Assembly: GCA_026003755.1 (NCBI GenBank)
Contig: BPHV01000001.1
Location: 124,001-188,000, forward strand
Reading direction: 5' to 3'
Length of the DNA stretch: 64,000 nt
From: Candidatus Roseilinea sp.
GTDB lineage: Bacteria; Chloroflexota; Anaerolineae; J036; Brachytrichaceae
Below, one piece after another: positions 8,390 to 18,429 of this stretch. The notes below the pieces were generated by a model. The model saw only the letters and a program-made list of their open reading frames with translations, did not search any database and was not told the DNA's origin. A program made the position numbers and the translations under genes. Position 1 is the first letter of the stretch, and each line of letters starts with the position of its first letter.

Positions 8390-9205
8390 CTATTGCAGCC
8401 TGCGGCGGATTTGGCCGGAGACCAGCTCCGTGGTCATTACCAGCGCGATGATGATGAACAGGATCGCGGCGGAGACGTCGTAATCGTAGCGGTTGAACGT
8501 GGTCTGCAGGGTCGAGCCGATGCCGCCCGCGCCGACGATGCCGACAATCGCTGATTCGCGCAGGTTGATGTCGAAACGATAAACGCTCAGTCCCACCAAG
8601 CGCGCGCTCACCTGGGGCATGACGGCGTAAGTGACCGTTTTCAGCCAGCCGGCGCCGGTCGCGCGGAGCGCCTCCAGCGGCGCCGGGTCAATTTCTTCGA
8701 TGTCTTCGGCCAACAGCTTGGCCATGAAGCCGATCGTGGCGAAGGCCAGCGTGCACACGCCTGCCAGCGGCCCAAAGCCAAACATCACCACGAAGGCGAT
8801 GGCAATCACGACCTCTTGAAAGGTGCGCGAGATGGTGATGATGCTGCGGCAGGCCAAATAGATCGGCGCCGGCGCGAGGTTGCGCGCCGCGCCGAGGCCG
8901 ACCGGCACCGACAGCAGCACGCCGGCCACGGTCGAAACGACGGTCATAGTCAGGCTCTCCAGCACGCCGATTTGAATGTCGTACCAGCGGGAGGCGAAAT
9001 CGGGTTGCAGGAAGCCTAAGAGTATCCGTCCGCCGCGCTCTAGGCCGCGCGCAATACGCGCGCCGTCCACCGGCACCGAGCTGATGGCCACCGCTAGGTA
9101 GGCCAACGTCCCGATGAGCAGCCCCCAACGCAGCCAGGGGTTGCGGATTAGCGGCGGCTTGCGCCAACGGCGGGAAGTGACGGACGAAGCAGTAAGCTCA
9201 GCCAT
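8390..9205 (-). CDS. phnE: Phosphonate/phosphite-type ABC transporter permease (first PhnE)
   Basis: A 271-residue membrane protein of the PhnE family. Landmarks are ESLTMTVVSTVAGVLLSVP, RTFQEVVIAI and the conserved RFDINLRESAIVGIVGAGGIG. An N-terminal helix at about residues 27-47 precedes a periplasmic segment. It begins 14 bp after the ATPase gene. Together with the following paralogous permease it should form the membrane channel of the importer. Confidence 0.92.
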   Translation of the reverse strand: MAELTASSVTSRRWRKPPLIRNPWLRWGLLIGTLAYLAVAISSVPVDGARIARGLERGGRILLGFLQPDFASRWYDIQIGVLESLTMTVVSTVAGVLLSVPVGLGAARNLAPAPIYLACRSIITISRTFQEVVIAIAFVVMFGFGPLAGVCTLAFATIGFMAKLLAEDIEEIDPAPLEALRATGAGWLKTVTYAVMPQVSARLVGLSVYRFDINLRESAIVGIVGAGGIGSTLQTTFNRYDYDVSAAILFIIIALVMTTELVSGQIRRRLQ

Positions 9206-9219
9206 AGGTATCGCGCGTT

Positions 9220-10044
9220 TTAGGTGGAAGCAGCGAATATCGGCGAAGGCTCAGGGTCCATCTCCTGGGTGGGATCCGCTCCGGCGACAACTTGGCCGGC
9301 GCCCCAGTCCTCTGCGCCGTAGATGTCGGTTAGCCGCTCCGGCGTCAGGCCCTCCGGCGGGCCGTCATAGACGATTTCACCGGCGCGCAAGCCGACGATG
9401 CGCTTGACGAATAGCTGGGCAAGCGGCACGTCGTGAATGTTGATGATGACGGCCAGGCCACGCTCGCGCGCCAGCTCGGTGATCAGTCGCATGATCTGGC
9501 GCGAGGTCTTGGGGTCCAGGCTGGCCGTCGGTTCATCTACCAGCAGCATATCCGGCGATTGGATTAACGCGCGGGCGATCCCCACCCGCTGGCGCTGGCC
9601 ACCGGACAGCTCATCCGCGCGCTTATCTACGAAATCGCTCAGCCCGACGCGCTCCAGCAGGGCAAACGCCTGCTCAACGTCGCGCTGTGGAAAGCGCCGG
9701 AACAAGCTCTGCCAGAAGTTGACGTAGCCCAGCCGGCCAGAGAGGACGTTCTCCATCACCGTCAGCCGCTCGACGAGCGCATACTCCTGGAAGATCATCC
9801 CGATGCGACGCCGCACCTGGCGGAGTCGTCGAGCATCCAGGGCGGTAATTTCGGTATCGTGCAGCCAGATCTTGCCGGAGGTCGGCTCCACCAGACGATT
9901 GACGCAGCGAATCAGCGTGCTCTTGCCGGCGCCGGACGGGCCGATCAACGCGACGACTTCGCCTTCGGTGACCGTGAGGTCTACCCCCCGCAGCGCGCGG
10001 TCGCCGGTGGGGTATTGCTTGACGAGCTTTTCGATGCGAAGCAT
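9220..10044 (-). CDS. phnC: Phosphonate/phosphite-type ABC transporter ATPase
   Basis: A 274-residue nucleotide-binding subunit. It has Walker A (GPSGAGKST), the ABC signature ([15 protein letters not shown]), Walker B ([12 protein letters not shown]) and the switch His (NIHDVPLA). Length and the motif [10 protein letters not shown] fit PhnC. It powers import through the two downstream PhnE-like permeases. Separated from phnD by 84 bp that hold a strong hairpin. Confidence 0.95.
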   Translation of the reverse strand: MLRIEKLVKQYPTGDRALRGVDLTVTEGEVVALIGPSGAGKSTLIRCVNRLVEPTSGKIWLHDTEITALDARRLRQVRRRIGMIFQEYALVERLTVMENVLSGRLGYVNFWQSLFRRFPQRDVEQAFALLERVGLSDFVDKRADELSGGQRQRVGIARALIQSPDMLLVDEPTASLDPKTSRQIMRLITELARERGLAVIINIHDVPLAQLFVKRIVGLRAGEIVYDGPPEGLTPERLTDIYGAEDWGAGQVVAGADPTQEMDPEPSPIFAAST

Positions 10045-10071
10045 AAGCTAATTGAGTTTGCGGTAGAAAGT

Positions 10072-10104
10072 ACAAGGCGAGGGCTGTGGCACGCCTCGCC
10101 TTGT
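10072..10104 (-). promoter_or_regulatory. Hairpin between phnD and phnC
   Basis: Perfect 11-bp arms ACAAGGCGAGG (10072-10082) and CCTCGCCTTGT (10094-10104) with an 11-nt loop. There is no long T-tract downstream. Its position directly after the binding-protein gene suggests mRNA 3'-end protection or partial termination, giving more PhnD than ATPase and permease. Confidence 0.65.
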
Positions 10105-10128
10105 GCGTGTAGCGCTTGTCGCGTCGGT

Positions 10129-11208
10129 TTACGGGACGTACTTCACGCCCATCTGCTTATCAATTTCGCGGACGACGGCCCAATACTCCTTGTAGGTAAT
10201 GGGGATGAATTGGGCTTCGCCGGATTTTTGGAACTCATTCTGCAGCGAGCTGCCTTCCCAGTTGAAGCTAAAGAAGGCCTCGCGCACCTTCTCGGCCAGC
10301 TTGGGGTCCAGGTTGTAGATGTGGCCATACCCCGTTGTGGGGAAGGTCTGTGAGCGATAGATCGAGCGCACCTGATCTTGTTGGATCACACCGCGTGCGA
10401 TCATGCGCTTCATCACTGAGTTGGCGATGGCCGCTGCTTCGTAGTCCTTGTTCGCCACGCCGGAGATGGAGTTGTCGTGGCCGCCGGAGAAGACCGCTTT
10501 GTAGTCTCTGTCAACGACCATGTTGAACTGCGAGGCCATCAATGCCGACGGGGCCTTGTATCCGGAGTTAGATGTTGGCTCGGTGAAGGCGATGGTGCGG
10601 CCGCGCAGGTCTTCAACTTTCTGGATGTCGCTGTCGGCCGGGACGATGATCTCCATCTCGTAGCCGAACGAGCCATCCGCCTTGGCCATCATCGCGAAGG
10701 GGACAAACCCGGCGAAATTGACAGCCACCGGCACGCTACCGCTGTTGAAGCCAGAAACGTGTAATCGGCCGGCGCGCATTGCCTCAAGTTGAGCTGCGTT
10801 GGAGTCCACGGCGAAGAACTCCACCTTCTTGCCGGTCACCTTCTCCATGTGCGCCAGGAAGTCGGCCCAGGCCACGCGATACACCGACGGGTCTTCGACA
10901 GGGGTGTAGGCGAAGATCAGTGTGTCAGGGTTCACCCACTGCGCGGAGTCCTTGGGCGCGTCAGGGACGAGGTCGCCATCTTCGTCGCAGAAGCGCTTGT
11001 CCATCTCTGCGGGGCGCGGGCAGTCGGTGGTGGCCGGCGCGCCGGCGGCGCTGGCCGGCGCTTCGGTGGGCTTGGCGCTTTGTGCATCCGGCTGAGCAGG
11101 CTGAGCAGGCTGCGCCGGTTGCATAGGTTGTGCTGGCACCGCACAGGCCGCGATGAGCGCTGCAACGAGCGTACTTAACAAGCCAAGACGGGTCTTATGT
11201 TGAATCAT
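10129..11208 (-). CDS. phnD: Phosphonate/phosphite-type ABC transporter substrate-binding lipoprotein
   Basis: A 359-residue exported lipoprotein: hydrophobic leader with lipobox IAAC, then a repetitive QPAQPAQP linker encoded by short tandem DNA repeats. The body is PhnD-like (LIFAYTPVEDPSVYRVAW, GRTIAFTEPTSNSGY, GGHDNSISGVANKDYEAAA). Just after the linker a CDEDGDLVPDAP segment looks like a small Ca-binding DxDxD loop, flanked by two Cys. First gene of the operon, with a palindrome in the upstream region. Ligand class is family-based; the exact substrate is not decided by sequence. Confidence 0.92.
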   Translation of the reverse strand: MIQHKTRLGLLSTLVAALIAACAVPAQPMQPAQPAQPAQPDAQSAKPTEAPASAAGAPATTDCPRPAEMDKRFCDEDGDLVPDAPKDSAQWVNPDTLIFAYTPVEDPSVYRVAWADFLAHMEKVTGKKVEFFAVDSNAAQLEAMRAGRLHVSGFNSGSVPVAVNFAGFVPFAMMAKADGSFGYEMEIIVPADSDIQKVEDLRGRTIAFTEPTSNSGYKAPSALMASQFNMVVDRDYKAVFSGGHDNSISGVANKDYEAAAIANSVMKRMIARGVIQQDQVRSIYRSQTFPTTGYGHIYNLDPKLAEKVREAFFSFNWEGSSLQNEFQKSGEAQFIPITYKEYWAVVREIDKQMGVKYVP

Positions 11209-11291
11209 ATTGAATTGTAGCCTCCTTATGGTTTAGTCACTTGCCGACGGATTAGGATAGCCATTAAGATTATCTCCAGACAAAGGGTATG

Positions 11292-11311
11292 TTATCTTAA
11301 GGTTAAGATAA
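11292..11311. promoter_or_regulatory. Perfect 9-bp palindrome in the phnD / phosphoribosyltransferase divergent region
   Basis: TTATCTTAA-GG-TTAAGATAA: two perfect 9-bp arms with a 2-bp spacer. An additional related half-site (TTAAGAT at 11264-11270) lies 20 bp away. It sits about 85 bp upstream of phnD and about 100 bp upstream of the divergent gene at 11413. The AT-rich symmetric sequence suits a dimeric repressor or activator; the regulator is unknown. Confidence 0.6.
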
Positions 11312-11412
11312 AAGCAGTGCTCCGAGCAATACCGGCGAGTGGGTTTGCACGGATGATTATCCTTCAGGTCTTATAGCGATTTAACCTCTCTGGCTTAAGC
11401 TTCACTTGTTGA

Positions 11413-12111
11413 GTGAACATGCATCGCTTCCGAGATCGTTCCCAGGCCGGCCAGTTGCTGGCGTGGCGGTTGCGGCGCTACGCCGGGCGCAACGATGTTA
11501 TCGTGTTGGCGCTGCCGCGTGGTGGTGTACCCGTGGCCTACGCGATCGCGAGCGCGTTGAACGTGCCGCTCGATGTCTTCGTGGTGCGCAAGCTGGGCGT
11601 TCCAGGTGAAGAGGAGCTGGCGATGGGTGCGATTGCTTCGGGCGGCGTGCGCGTGCTCTCGCGCGAGCTGATCCAAGAGTTGGGGTTAACCGACGAGGAC
11701 GTCGAGCGTGTTACCGAACGCGAGTTGGCCGAGCTGCAGCGGCGTGAGCGCGTCTTTCGCGGTGATCATCCCTTCCCCAGCTTAGAAGGGAAGACCGTAA
11801 TCCTGGTGGACGACGGCATTGCTACTGGCGCAACGATGCGCGCCGCCATCCGCGCCGTGCGGGCGCATCGGCCGGCGCGGGTGAGTGTCGCCGTGCCGGT
11901 CGGTGCGCCGGAGGCTTTGAAATCGCTCCAGGATGAGGCCGATGAGCTGATCTGCCTGCTTTCTCCCGAAGTGCTGATGGGCATTGGCGCATGGTATCAG
12001 GACTTTAGCCAACTGTCCGATGCCGAAGTTATGGCTTATCTGCGGCGGTCCCACACCGGCGCGCATGCGATGAGCGCGGACGGACAGGCGCAGCCGACTA
12101 CTTTGCGTTAG
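11413..12111 (+). CDS. Phosphoribosyltransferase-fold protein
   Basis: A 232-residue type-I phosphoribosyltransferase. The PRPP-binding loop is [14 protein letters not shown] at about residues 134-147, preceded by the family stretch [19 protein letters not shown]. The C-terminal half ends with [13 protein letters not shown]. The family is widespread and usually left without a substrate. Start is GTG at 11413 or ATG at 11419; no clear Shine-Dalgarno is present. It runs tail to tail with pncB, overlapping by 4 bp. A truncated relative lies at 6890. Confidence 0.85.
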   Translation: MNMHRFRDRSQAGQLLAWRLRRYAGRNDVIVLALPRGGVPVAYAIASALNVPLDVFVVRKLGVPGEEELAMGAIASGGVRVLSRELIQELGLTDEDVERVTERELAELQRRERVFRGDHPFPSLEGKTVILVDDGIATGATMRAAIRAVRAHRPARVSVAVPVGAPEALKSLQDEADELICLLSPEVLMGIGAWYQDFSQLSDAEVMAYLRRSHTGAHAMSADGQAQPTTLR

Positions 12112-13682
12112 TGGATGGTGTGTTGCGTCCGCGCTTCTTCGATCAACGCCTGCTTGAGATCCCACAACTTTTGGCTGAGCGAGACGTGATAGGTGTGAGG
12201 ATTGATCAAGCGGCGCACGCCGGCGTCCAGCCGTTCGATGTCGCGTTGCCGGATCGCGCGCATCTCCTCGATTGTCGGCAACTCGCAGACCAATCGGCCC
12301 TCTCGCAGCACTTCGACCAAGAGCGGCTCGAAGCTCGAAATTTCATTGCTGCGCAAGCTGCGGAATTTGGTATGGTCGGTTGGGTGGCGCAGGGTAAGCC
12401 ATTCGAGCCGGCGCGGATTTTCTTCGTATAGGCACAAGAGATCGGCAATCGCCAAACCGCGACGGTCATACAGCCGCCAAACAGCCTTATTGCCCGGATT
12501 CAGTGTCTTCGCCGGCGTTTCTGAAATTTTGATCGCTGGAACCCACCTGCCATCATGCTCGACCGAGACCAGCTTATAAACGCCGTCCAGGGCAGGGTGA
12601 CCGTGCGACGTGATCAAGTTCGTGCCGACGCCGTAGACCAAACGCGCAATCACGCTTTCGGGATCCATGCCATAGCGCTGCGCCTCGTCGCGGATCTGCG
12701 CCGTGATTTGCCAGATCACCAGCTCATCGAGCTGGTTGGACAGCACGATGGACGTATTGGGAAAGCCGGCTTGGTCCAACATCTTGGCCGCCTGAATGCT
12801 CAAGTAGGCCAGGTCGCCGGAGTCGAGGCGGACGCCGATTGGCGTGTGCCCTTTGCGCCGCAGCTCCTCGAACACCTTGATGGCGTTCGGCAGGCCGCTC
12901 TCCAGCGTGTTGATCGTGTCCACCAGCAGCAGGCAATCGTCTGGATAGACCTCGGCATAAGCACGAAAGGCATCCAGCTCGCTGCCGCCCATGGCGATGA
13001 AGGCTTGCACCATGCTGTGGGCGTGGGTGCCTTTGGGCGGGAAGCCCAACGCGTGCGACATGCCAGCGTTCGACGAGAAGTCGGCGCCGCCGATCAGCGC
13101 AGCGCGCGTTCCGGCGTTTGCGCCGCGATCTTGCGCGCGCCGCAGGCCGAACTCCAGCACCGTTCGCCCCTGGCTGCTCTCGCGGATGCGCGCGGCTTTG
13201 GTCGCGATCAGCGTTTGAAAGTTGAGCTGGTTGAGGAGCGCACTCTCAAGGAGTTGAGCGATTGCCAGCGGACCCTCGACCACCGTAAGCGGCGCTAGGG
13301 GATGCACCACGTGGCCCTCGGGGATGGCGCGCAACGTGATCGCGTCGAAATTGCCATAGCGCTTCAACCAATCCAGAAAGTCTGTGCCGAATAAGGGTTG
13401 ACCGGCGCGTGTCTTTTGCGCTTTGAGATAAGCCAGGTCTTCGTCGCGGAATCGCGCGTGCTGCATCCATTCGATCAGCGTGCCTAGGCCGGCGTTCACA
13501 CAGTAGCCGGCTTGGTGTTTGCCGTAGTCGGGGTAGCTGCGGAAGAAGTGATCGAACTGCGCGGGGCGTTCGTGGATGCCGGCGCGGAAATACAGTTGCG
13601 CCATGGTGAGCTGATATTGATCTGTGAACAGAATGCCGTCGGCAACGGAATTAGATTTCATGGCGCGTTTAATCATAGCCAT
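12108..13682 (-). CDS. pncB: Nicotinate phosphoribosyltransferase
   Basis: A 524-residue enzyme that converts nicotinate and PRPP (with ATP) to nicotinate mononucleotide in NAD salvage. The N-terminus [18 protein letters not shown] and the motifs [22 protein letters not shown] and [13 protein letters not shown] are typical of NAPRTase. ATG at 13682 is favoured because GGTG lies 4 nt upstream. It ends within the last bases of the convergent phosphoribosyltransferase gene. Length fits the longer bacterial NAPRTase group. Confidence 0.95.
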   Translation of the reverse strand: MAMIKRAMKSNSVADGILFTDQYQLTMAQLYFRAGIHERPAQFDHFFRSYPDYGKHQAGYCVNAGLGTLIEWMQHARFRDEDLAYLKAQKTRAGQPLFGTDFLDWLKRYGNFDAITLRAIPEGHVVHPLAPLTVVEGPLAIAQLLESALLNQLNFQTLIATKAARIRESSQGRTVLEFGLRRAQDRGANAGTRAALIGGADFSSNAGMSHALGFPPKGTHAHSMVQAFIAMGGSELDAFRAYAEVYPDDCLLLVDTINTLESGLPNAIKVFEELRRKGHTPIGVRLDSGDLAYLSIQAAKMLDQAGFPNTSIVLSNQLDELVIWQITAQIRDEAQRYGMDPESVIARLVYGVGTNLITSHGHPALDGVYKLVSVEHDGRWVPAIKISETPAKTLNPGNKAVWRLYDRRGLAIADLLCLYEENPRRLEWLTLRHPTDHTKFRSLRSNEISSFEPLLVEVLREGRLVCELPTIEEMRAIRQRDIERLDAGVRRLINPHTYHVSLSQKLWDLKQALIEEARTQHTIH

Positions 13683-14010
13683 CTTTCACCGCGTTTTTAA
13701 TGGCGCATGGTCTCATCCTCTACGAATGTCGCGTATGCCGCCGATCCCGCGTTAGAGCGAGAAGATAACCTGACTGTGCACACGCACGACCATCGCGTCC
13801 TGGCTTGCGAAGATCGCAGGGCGGCGTCGGCAGCGAGGAGGCGCTGGTCGCCGGCTTTCTTCATCTATGCCAGGCTGGGCGTCACCAGCCGCACCAAAGC
13901 AGTGAGTCGCGCGGCAGGGCTAGGGCTGCTTATCCTAAGCGCCAGGCCGCCTAGGCCATGCGCCTCGATATGTGAGGCGTCCCTGCGTTACTATGCGACC
14001 TGGGCGCGTG
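13683..14010. other. Intergenic region upstream of pncB
   Basis: No convincing gene is seen in these 328 bp; a plus-strand frame of about 107 codons has no recognisable domain and no Shine-Dalgarno. On the minus strand a short stem (CGCCTC/GAGGCG near 13970-13985) lies close after the stop of the large glycosidase-like gene and might aid termination. The pncB promoter is expected here but no strong -35/-10 pair stands out. Confidence 0.5.
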
Positions 14011-17001
14011 TTACGATATTTCTCGCTTGATCCGACGGCGAATCACCGCCCACAGGCTGAGCAGCACCAGATGCGCGAGAGCCCCGACGGGCAGCCTTCC
14101 CATGCCCTTCCACAGCGTTGTCGGTTGGGTGGCGCCGGGGATGCCGATCTGTTCGGCCGTCCAGGCCGAGTAGCGCACTCGCCCTTGCTCAGGCGCTTCA
14201 CACAAAGCGCGCACCTTGAAGTGATAGGCGACGCCGTCCTTCAACCCTGGGATGAAAAGACGCGTTGTTGCCTCCACCTGTTGCGTTTGCCAGGCGGTTT
14301 CGTCTTCTCGCCGAAAGGCGACTTCATAACCGGTCGCCAAATTGCCTGGTGGTGCGTCCCACACCAACACCACGCCACCTGACACAGGGTTGCACAAAAA
14401 CGCGGTCGGAGGTGAGAAGGGGGGCGGATCAATCAGCCGTTGCCGGCGCGCCTCAGCCTCACACGAAGCACGGAGGGATTCAGCAAGGTCCGCTTCGATC
14501 CCTGCAGGTGCGTGATGGATCACTGCTCCGGGGGGGTAGAAATGCAAGCCGGCGTCTGTCTGGATCCTATCGGGTGGCGCGTCGCCCGCATAAGGGGCGA
14601 GCATGAGCGAGAAGCGTAACGTCTGCCCATTGTAGGACGGACCGTTAGGCCTGAGCGCACCGCTAAAGGCAGTCAGCAAGCGTGCGCCGATGCCGTTACC
14701 GCCTAAGTGTTGGTAATCCAACATTCGGCCATAGTAAGAGCCGAACGGGTTGAGCGAGAGCACTTGCTGATGTTGCACTTGGCGCAGGCGCATGGGGCAA
14801 AAGGCCATGGAAGCGAGCGCGCTGGCATCTTGTCCAACCAATAACCCCATCTGGCCATCGGAGACGGCGACCCATCCATTGGTGACTTGATGGTTGAAGG
14901 CGTCGAGCTGGCCGTTGCGAGGATTGATCGCCCCGTAGTTCAAATCGTAGTAAGCAGTGATCCCCAGGTAGTTATGCTTCCATACGCGCAGCGGTCGTCC
15001 CGGGTGCGGGGTGAGGCGTGGCGTGATCTGAAAGGGCGCTGTCTCGATCCAGTTGAGGTCCATCAATCGGCGCAGCTTTTGGATCATGTTGTGAATGACA
15101 TCGGTCGGCGGCGTGTAAGCGTAGCGCACCGTCGCATCCACGTAGAGATAGGGCAGGGCGTCAAACAGGGTGAAGACGAAGATCAGTTCGCTCTCGTAGT
15201 TTCCCCTTTGCGTCTGCATCGGGATCGTGGTGCGCAGACATACGCGCTGTAGGCCGTCCCAGGTTTCATCGTTCAGCGGGCACAAGCTAAACCCTGCGGT
15301 CGGATAAGTCACCCGGCGCGAACCGTCCTGGTAAGTGATAAATGGTTTGAGAAAGTCTGGGCCGCCAATTTCACGCCCAAGGTAACGGAAGGACGCAATG
15401 CCGCTTTGGGTTGAGAAGAAGATTTCGAGCCACCGGTTGCGCAGTTGTGTGAGCGTGGGGGGTGGCGTCAGGGTGGCAGCCGATGGCAACAGGCGGTAGT
15501 CGTAATCGGCCTGATCACCTGTCTCGGCTACGAAGCGCACATGGCCTTGCTTTCTTCCGTCGGGCAACACGCGCACATCCGTCAGCGATGCTGGGACGGG
15601 CGCGCCGCTGGCGTGCTCCAGCCGAACCGTCGCGATGTCGCTGGGCAACACGACGGGCAAGGACACGGCGACATGCCCCTCTGGGATGGGCTGATGGCGC
15701 CGCGGTGGCGCGGGCACCAACTCGAAGGCATAGAGCGCGGTCGTCTTAGGGAGGGGGCGTGTGGCTTTTCGGACGCGGGCAGCGCGACGCTCGGCAGCTT
15801 CAGCGCGTGCGGCAGCGTTATTGAGTAACGCTAAAGCGCGCGCTTGGCGTTCCTCGTTAATGATCGGTGTGGACATGCCGAAATGGGTGGTTGAGAGGCC
15901 GATGAGCCGCTGGAAGAAAACCGAATCGCTGCCTTCCCACAACACGTTGCTCAGGTCGAGGCCGCTGCGTTGGGCCAACACTTCGGCGCGCAATGAGGCA
16001 AGGCGTGAGCGTTCTAGCGCGGTCCAGGCGAGCAGGCTGGAGAATTTCTCCGCCCACGAGTAATTGCCGTCAAAGCCGCCATCAGCTAAATCTTGACGGA
16101 CGAGCACTTCTCGCCGTGGCGGGTGGTTGGCTAGGTAGGCTGAGGGGACTGTCAGCTCCGCCCACGGGTATTTGTGGACGACGCGCAGGTATTCCTCGAT
16201 CCCGCCGGTGTTGGGGAACCAACGCAAGAATCCGGGCAGGCGAACCGGAAGCCAGGTTTCTAAGTCGGCATCGGCGTTGAGGTGCACCAGCACATCGGAA
16301 CGAATCTCGCCGCGCTGCTGCCGCGCGTGCAGGTCGAGCATCAGGTCTTCCAGGGAGACGAACTCGAACAAATCGGTCAACCCCAAGCAGGGAAAGAGCA
16401 CGAGCGGCGGCTGGTCCTCTCGTGTGCGGAACCACAAGGGGTTAAAGCGATCTTCCACAGGTAGCGGTGGAAGGAAGGCGCCCAGCGTGTTGAACGGCGT
16501 CAGGCTGTAGTAGAGCAGCACTCCCTCGATCCCGCAGGCTTTGAGGAGCGCCTCATGGCCGGTGGTGAACATGCACTCTTGCGGGCGATAGAACGGTGCG
16601 ACGCGGCCAAAGAGCTGTTTCAGCCCGCTCCCCCAGGGATTTTCAATGGCCCACGTCACCGCTGCCCTGAACTCGTCGGGCGTGGCGGCGTGGTTGGCGC
16701 CGTTGTTGAACGGCCCCAGGATGATCTCGTCCATGCCGGCCGATACCCGCGCGCGAATCCGCTCCAGAATGTCCGGGCAGTGTTCGGGGATGATCGTTTG
16801 GAGGGTCCAGTAGGCGTCCACATCCCAATAGACGCGCGCCGTCATGCCGGCGGCTTGGGCGTGGTCGAGGATGTCCAGTATTCCGCGGATCACGCGCATG
16901 TCCGTGCCGAAGCCGGCCTCGTCCGGCGTATCCCCACGCCACGAGTGATAAAAGTTGACATGCAATCCCAGCGTGACGTATACCTTGAAGTTGGTCTTCA
17001 C
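14011..17001 (-). CDS. Large glycosidase-like protein (GH38/GH57-type barrel) with fibronectin III domain
   Basis: A 996-residue protein without signal peptide. The N-terminal 400 residues resemble the deacetylase/glycosidase barrel shared by GH38 and GH57 ([32 protein letters not shown]). The middle is a beta-rich region. A fibronectin type III-like module occupies roughly residues 860-960 ([20 protein letters not shown]). The last 35 residues contain a hydrophobic stretch followed by RRRIKREIS, a possible tail anchor. Substrate is unknown, and catalytic residues cannot be assigned with confidence. It stands alone between pncB and an aldehyde dehydrogenase relic. Confidence 0.6.
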   Translation of the reverse strand: MKTNFKVYVTLGLHVNFYHSWRGDTPDEAGFGTDMRVIRGILDILDHAQAAGMTARVYWDVDAYWTLQTIIPEHCPDILERIRARVSAGMDEIILGPFNNGANHAATPDEFRAAVTWAIENPWGSGLKQLFGRVAPFYRPQECMFTTGHEALLKACGIEGVLLYYSLTPFNTLGAFLPPLPVEDRFNPLWFRTREDQPPLVLFPCLGLTDLFEFVSLEDLMLDLHARQQRGEIRSDVLVHLNADADLETWLPVRLPGFLRWFPNTGGIEEYLRVVHKYPWAELTVPSAYLANHPPRREVLVRQDLADGGFDGNYSWAEKFSSLLAWTALERSRLASLRAEVLAQRSGLDLSNVLWEGSDSVFFQRLIGLSTTHFGMSTPIINEERQARALALLNNAAARAEAAERRAARVRKATRPLPKTTALYAFELVPAPPRRHQPIPEGHVAVSLPVVLPSDIATVRLEHASGAPVPASLTDVRVLPDGRKQGHVRFVAETGDQADYDYRLLPSAATLTPPPTLTQLRNRWLEIFFSTQSGIASFRYLGREIGGPDFLKPFITYQDGSRRVTYPTAGFSLCPLNDETWDGLQRVCLRTTIPMQTQRGNYESELIFVFTLFDALPYLYVDATVRYAYTPPTDVIHNMIQKLRRLMDLNWIETAPFQITPRLTPHPGRPLRVWKHNYLGITAYYDLNYGAINPRNGQLDAFNHQVTNGWVAVSDGQMGLLVGQDASALASMAFCPMRLRQVQHQQVLSLNPFGSYYGRMLDYQHLGGNGIGARLLTAFSGALRPNGPSYNGQTLRFSLMLAPYAGDAPPDRIQTDAGLHFYPPGAVIHHAPAGIEADLAESLRASCEAEARRQRLIDPPPFSPPTAFLCNPVSGGVVLVWDAPPGNLATGYEVAFRREDETAWQTQQVEATTRLFIPGLKDGVAYHFKVRALCEAPEQGRVRYSAWTAEQIGIPGATQPTTLWKGMGRLPVGALAHLVLLSLWAVIRRRIKREIS

Positions 17002-17065
17002 TTCGCTTTCTCAAGATGGACCAGGGGCGTCCACGTATTTACCTGGATTGTATGGCTTGACTATC

Positions 17066-17548
17066 ATGGCGCTGCAGTTGCTCCATCTCTATTTCTATCA
17101 GCGCCGTGCGCCTCGCATTCTGCGCCTGCATGCCGTCTTCCCGCGCCTGGGCCTACTGCGCGCCCATCGGATCGCTGCGCGGCCGGGCGGCGTCATCGGC
17201 ATCATCGCGCCATGGAACTATCCGTTCACACTGAGCATGAAACCGCCGATCGCGGCGCGGGTGGCCGGCAATGCCGTGGCGCTCAAGCCTAAGGATGCTG
17301 CCGTTGTCCTGGCGGATGTGCCTCTCGATCAAACCGCTTAAAGGGGGGTGTGGGATGCGTTGCTCAATGCGAGTCAGGCTTGCTTAGCCATTGAGCGCCT
17401 CTATGTCGAAGCCAGCATCGCCGAGGCGTTCGTCCGTGAGCTGGTCGAGAAGGCGAAGTCCCTGCGCGTCGGTCCGGCGTCTGATCCGGCCAATCAGGTT
17501 TGCGCTATCCCACCGAGGCGCAGATGGCTACCATGGAGGCGCGAGGAT
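17066..17548 (+). pseudogene. Aldehyde dehydrogenase relic
   Basis: Two pieces of an ALDH-superfamily protein are separated by a stop near 17339. The first has the NAD-site motif [19 protein letters not shown] and then GNAVALKP. The second starts at about 17350 and has the catalytic-Cys region ALLNASQACLAIERLYVEAS. Roughly 100 residues between them are missing, including the Rossmann GxTxxG and the catalytic Glu. A further frameshift is visible near 17500, where TEAQMATMEA continues in another frame. The C-terminal third is absent. It is clearly non-functional. Confidence 0.85.
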
Positions 17549-17648
17549 GGTCCTAGACGCGGTAACGGCTGAAGATTTGCCCCTGAGGCGAAGCACCCGG
17601 CGGGGTCCTGACAATCTGGGATGGCGCGATGGCGTGGATGAGCGCCGC

Positions 17649-18401
17649 TCATCGTTGCCTGATCGGCTCGACCTGAACGCGCCCGCTGAGGATGCGGTAG
17701 ATCGTGAGGAACCATACGCTGCCGCCAGCACCCCAGTAGACTGCTTGCGCCCATCCTTCGGAGCTATCCGTCCCGCTGCTCAGGCCGTGCCACAGGATCA
17801 TGGCGAACACAACGAAGCTCAGGTAGTGAAGGAGACGCCAGACGCGCTGCGTGATCAACCGTCGAACGTAAAAGGTGAACGTCACCACTACCATCAGATA
17901 GAACCCCACTTGTCCCAGTCCGACCTCCAGTGGCCGATAGCCCTGGCTTCCAAACGGCCGCAGCACCTGTTCCAGGGTGTAACCGATGTAACGATCACCC
18001 AGCAAAATCAGCGCATGGAACAGCGCAAATGCCAAACCCAGTAGGCTAACAAACTGGTGCAGTTCAAAAGCGATGAGATGCCCCGGCCAGGTGCGCGCCA
18101 GTTTGCCCGTCATCAGTAACCCGAAGACCGTGGAAAGCCAGAGTAGGCCGAAAGCGACAAACCCGCTGGCCCGCGATAGAAACCAATATGCCTTAGGGGA
18201 TTCACCCGATGCTGACTGGGCCAACGCGGGTAAATACTGTGGCAACAGCACGATTGCCAATCCAGCGCCAGCCGATGCGGCTATCAACATCGCCAGCAAC
18301 AGTGTTGGCGCATCCGAACGAGCGTCTAGGTCAATTTCTGGCCTTAGCCTTGAAGCTGAATCTCGCTTCGATGTGGGCTGGGGAGTAAGAGGTTGTGTCA
18401 T
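17649..18401 (-). CDS. Ferric-reductase-like transmembrane protein
   Basis: A 250-residue integral membrane protein with about six helices. It resembles the ferric reductase-like transmembrane domain (MsrQ/YedZ and NOX relatives) that holds b-type heme. Candidate heme-ligand histidines lie in HLIAFELHQFVSLLGLAFAL, FHALIL, LLHYLSF and ILWHG. It has no FAD/NAD domain, so it would need a partner electron donor. It follows apbE by 28 bp in the same operon, suggesting flavin- and heme-based electron transfer across the membrane. MsrP-like sulfoxide reductase is not found here. Confidence 0.8.
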   Translation of the reverse strand: MTQPLTPQPTSKRDSASRLRPEIDLDARSDAPTLLLAMLIAASAGAGLAIVLLPQYLPALAQSASGESPKAYWFLSRASGFVAFGLLWLSTVFGLLMTGKLARTWPGHLIAFELHQFVSLLGLAFALFHALILLGDRYIGYTLEQVLRPFGSQGYRPLEVGLGQVGFYLMVVVTFTFYVRRLITQRVWRLLHYLSFVVFAMILWHGLSSGTDSSEGWAQAVYWGAGGSVWFLTIYRILSGRVQVEPIRQR

Positions 18402-18429
18402 CGCGTGTTCGTGAGAACGATGTTTTGTT

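Noticed and set aside
13707-14030. 107-codon frame upstream of pncB
   Set aside because: No domain, no Shine-Dalgarno, overlaps the end of the glycosidase-like gene on the other strand.
14011-14110. LPVGA plus hydrophobic stretch and basic tail read as a sortase (LPxTG-like) anchor
   Set aside because: The motif lacks the Thr, the protein has no signal peptide, and no sortase is in the window; a tail helix is the simpler reading.
16900-17000. Aldehyde dehydrogenase frame extended upstream to 16955
   Set aside because: The first part overlaps the start of the large glycosidase-like gene in antisense; ALDH-like sequence only begins near 17066.
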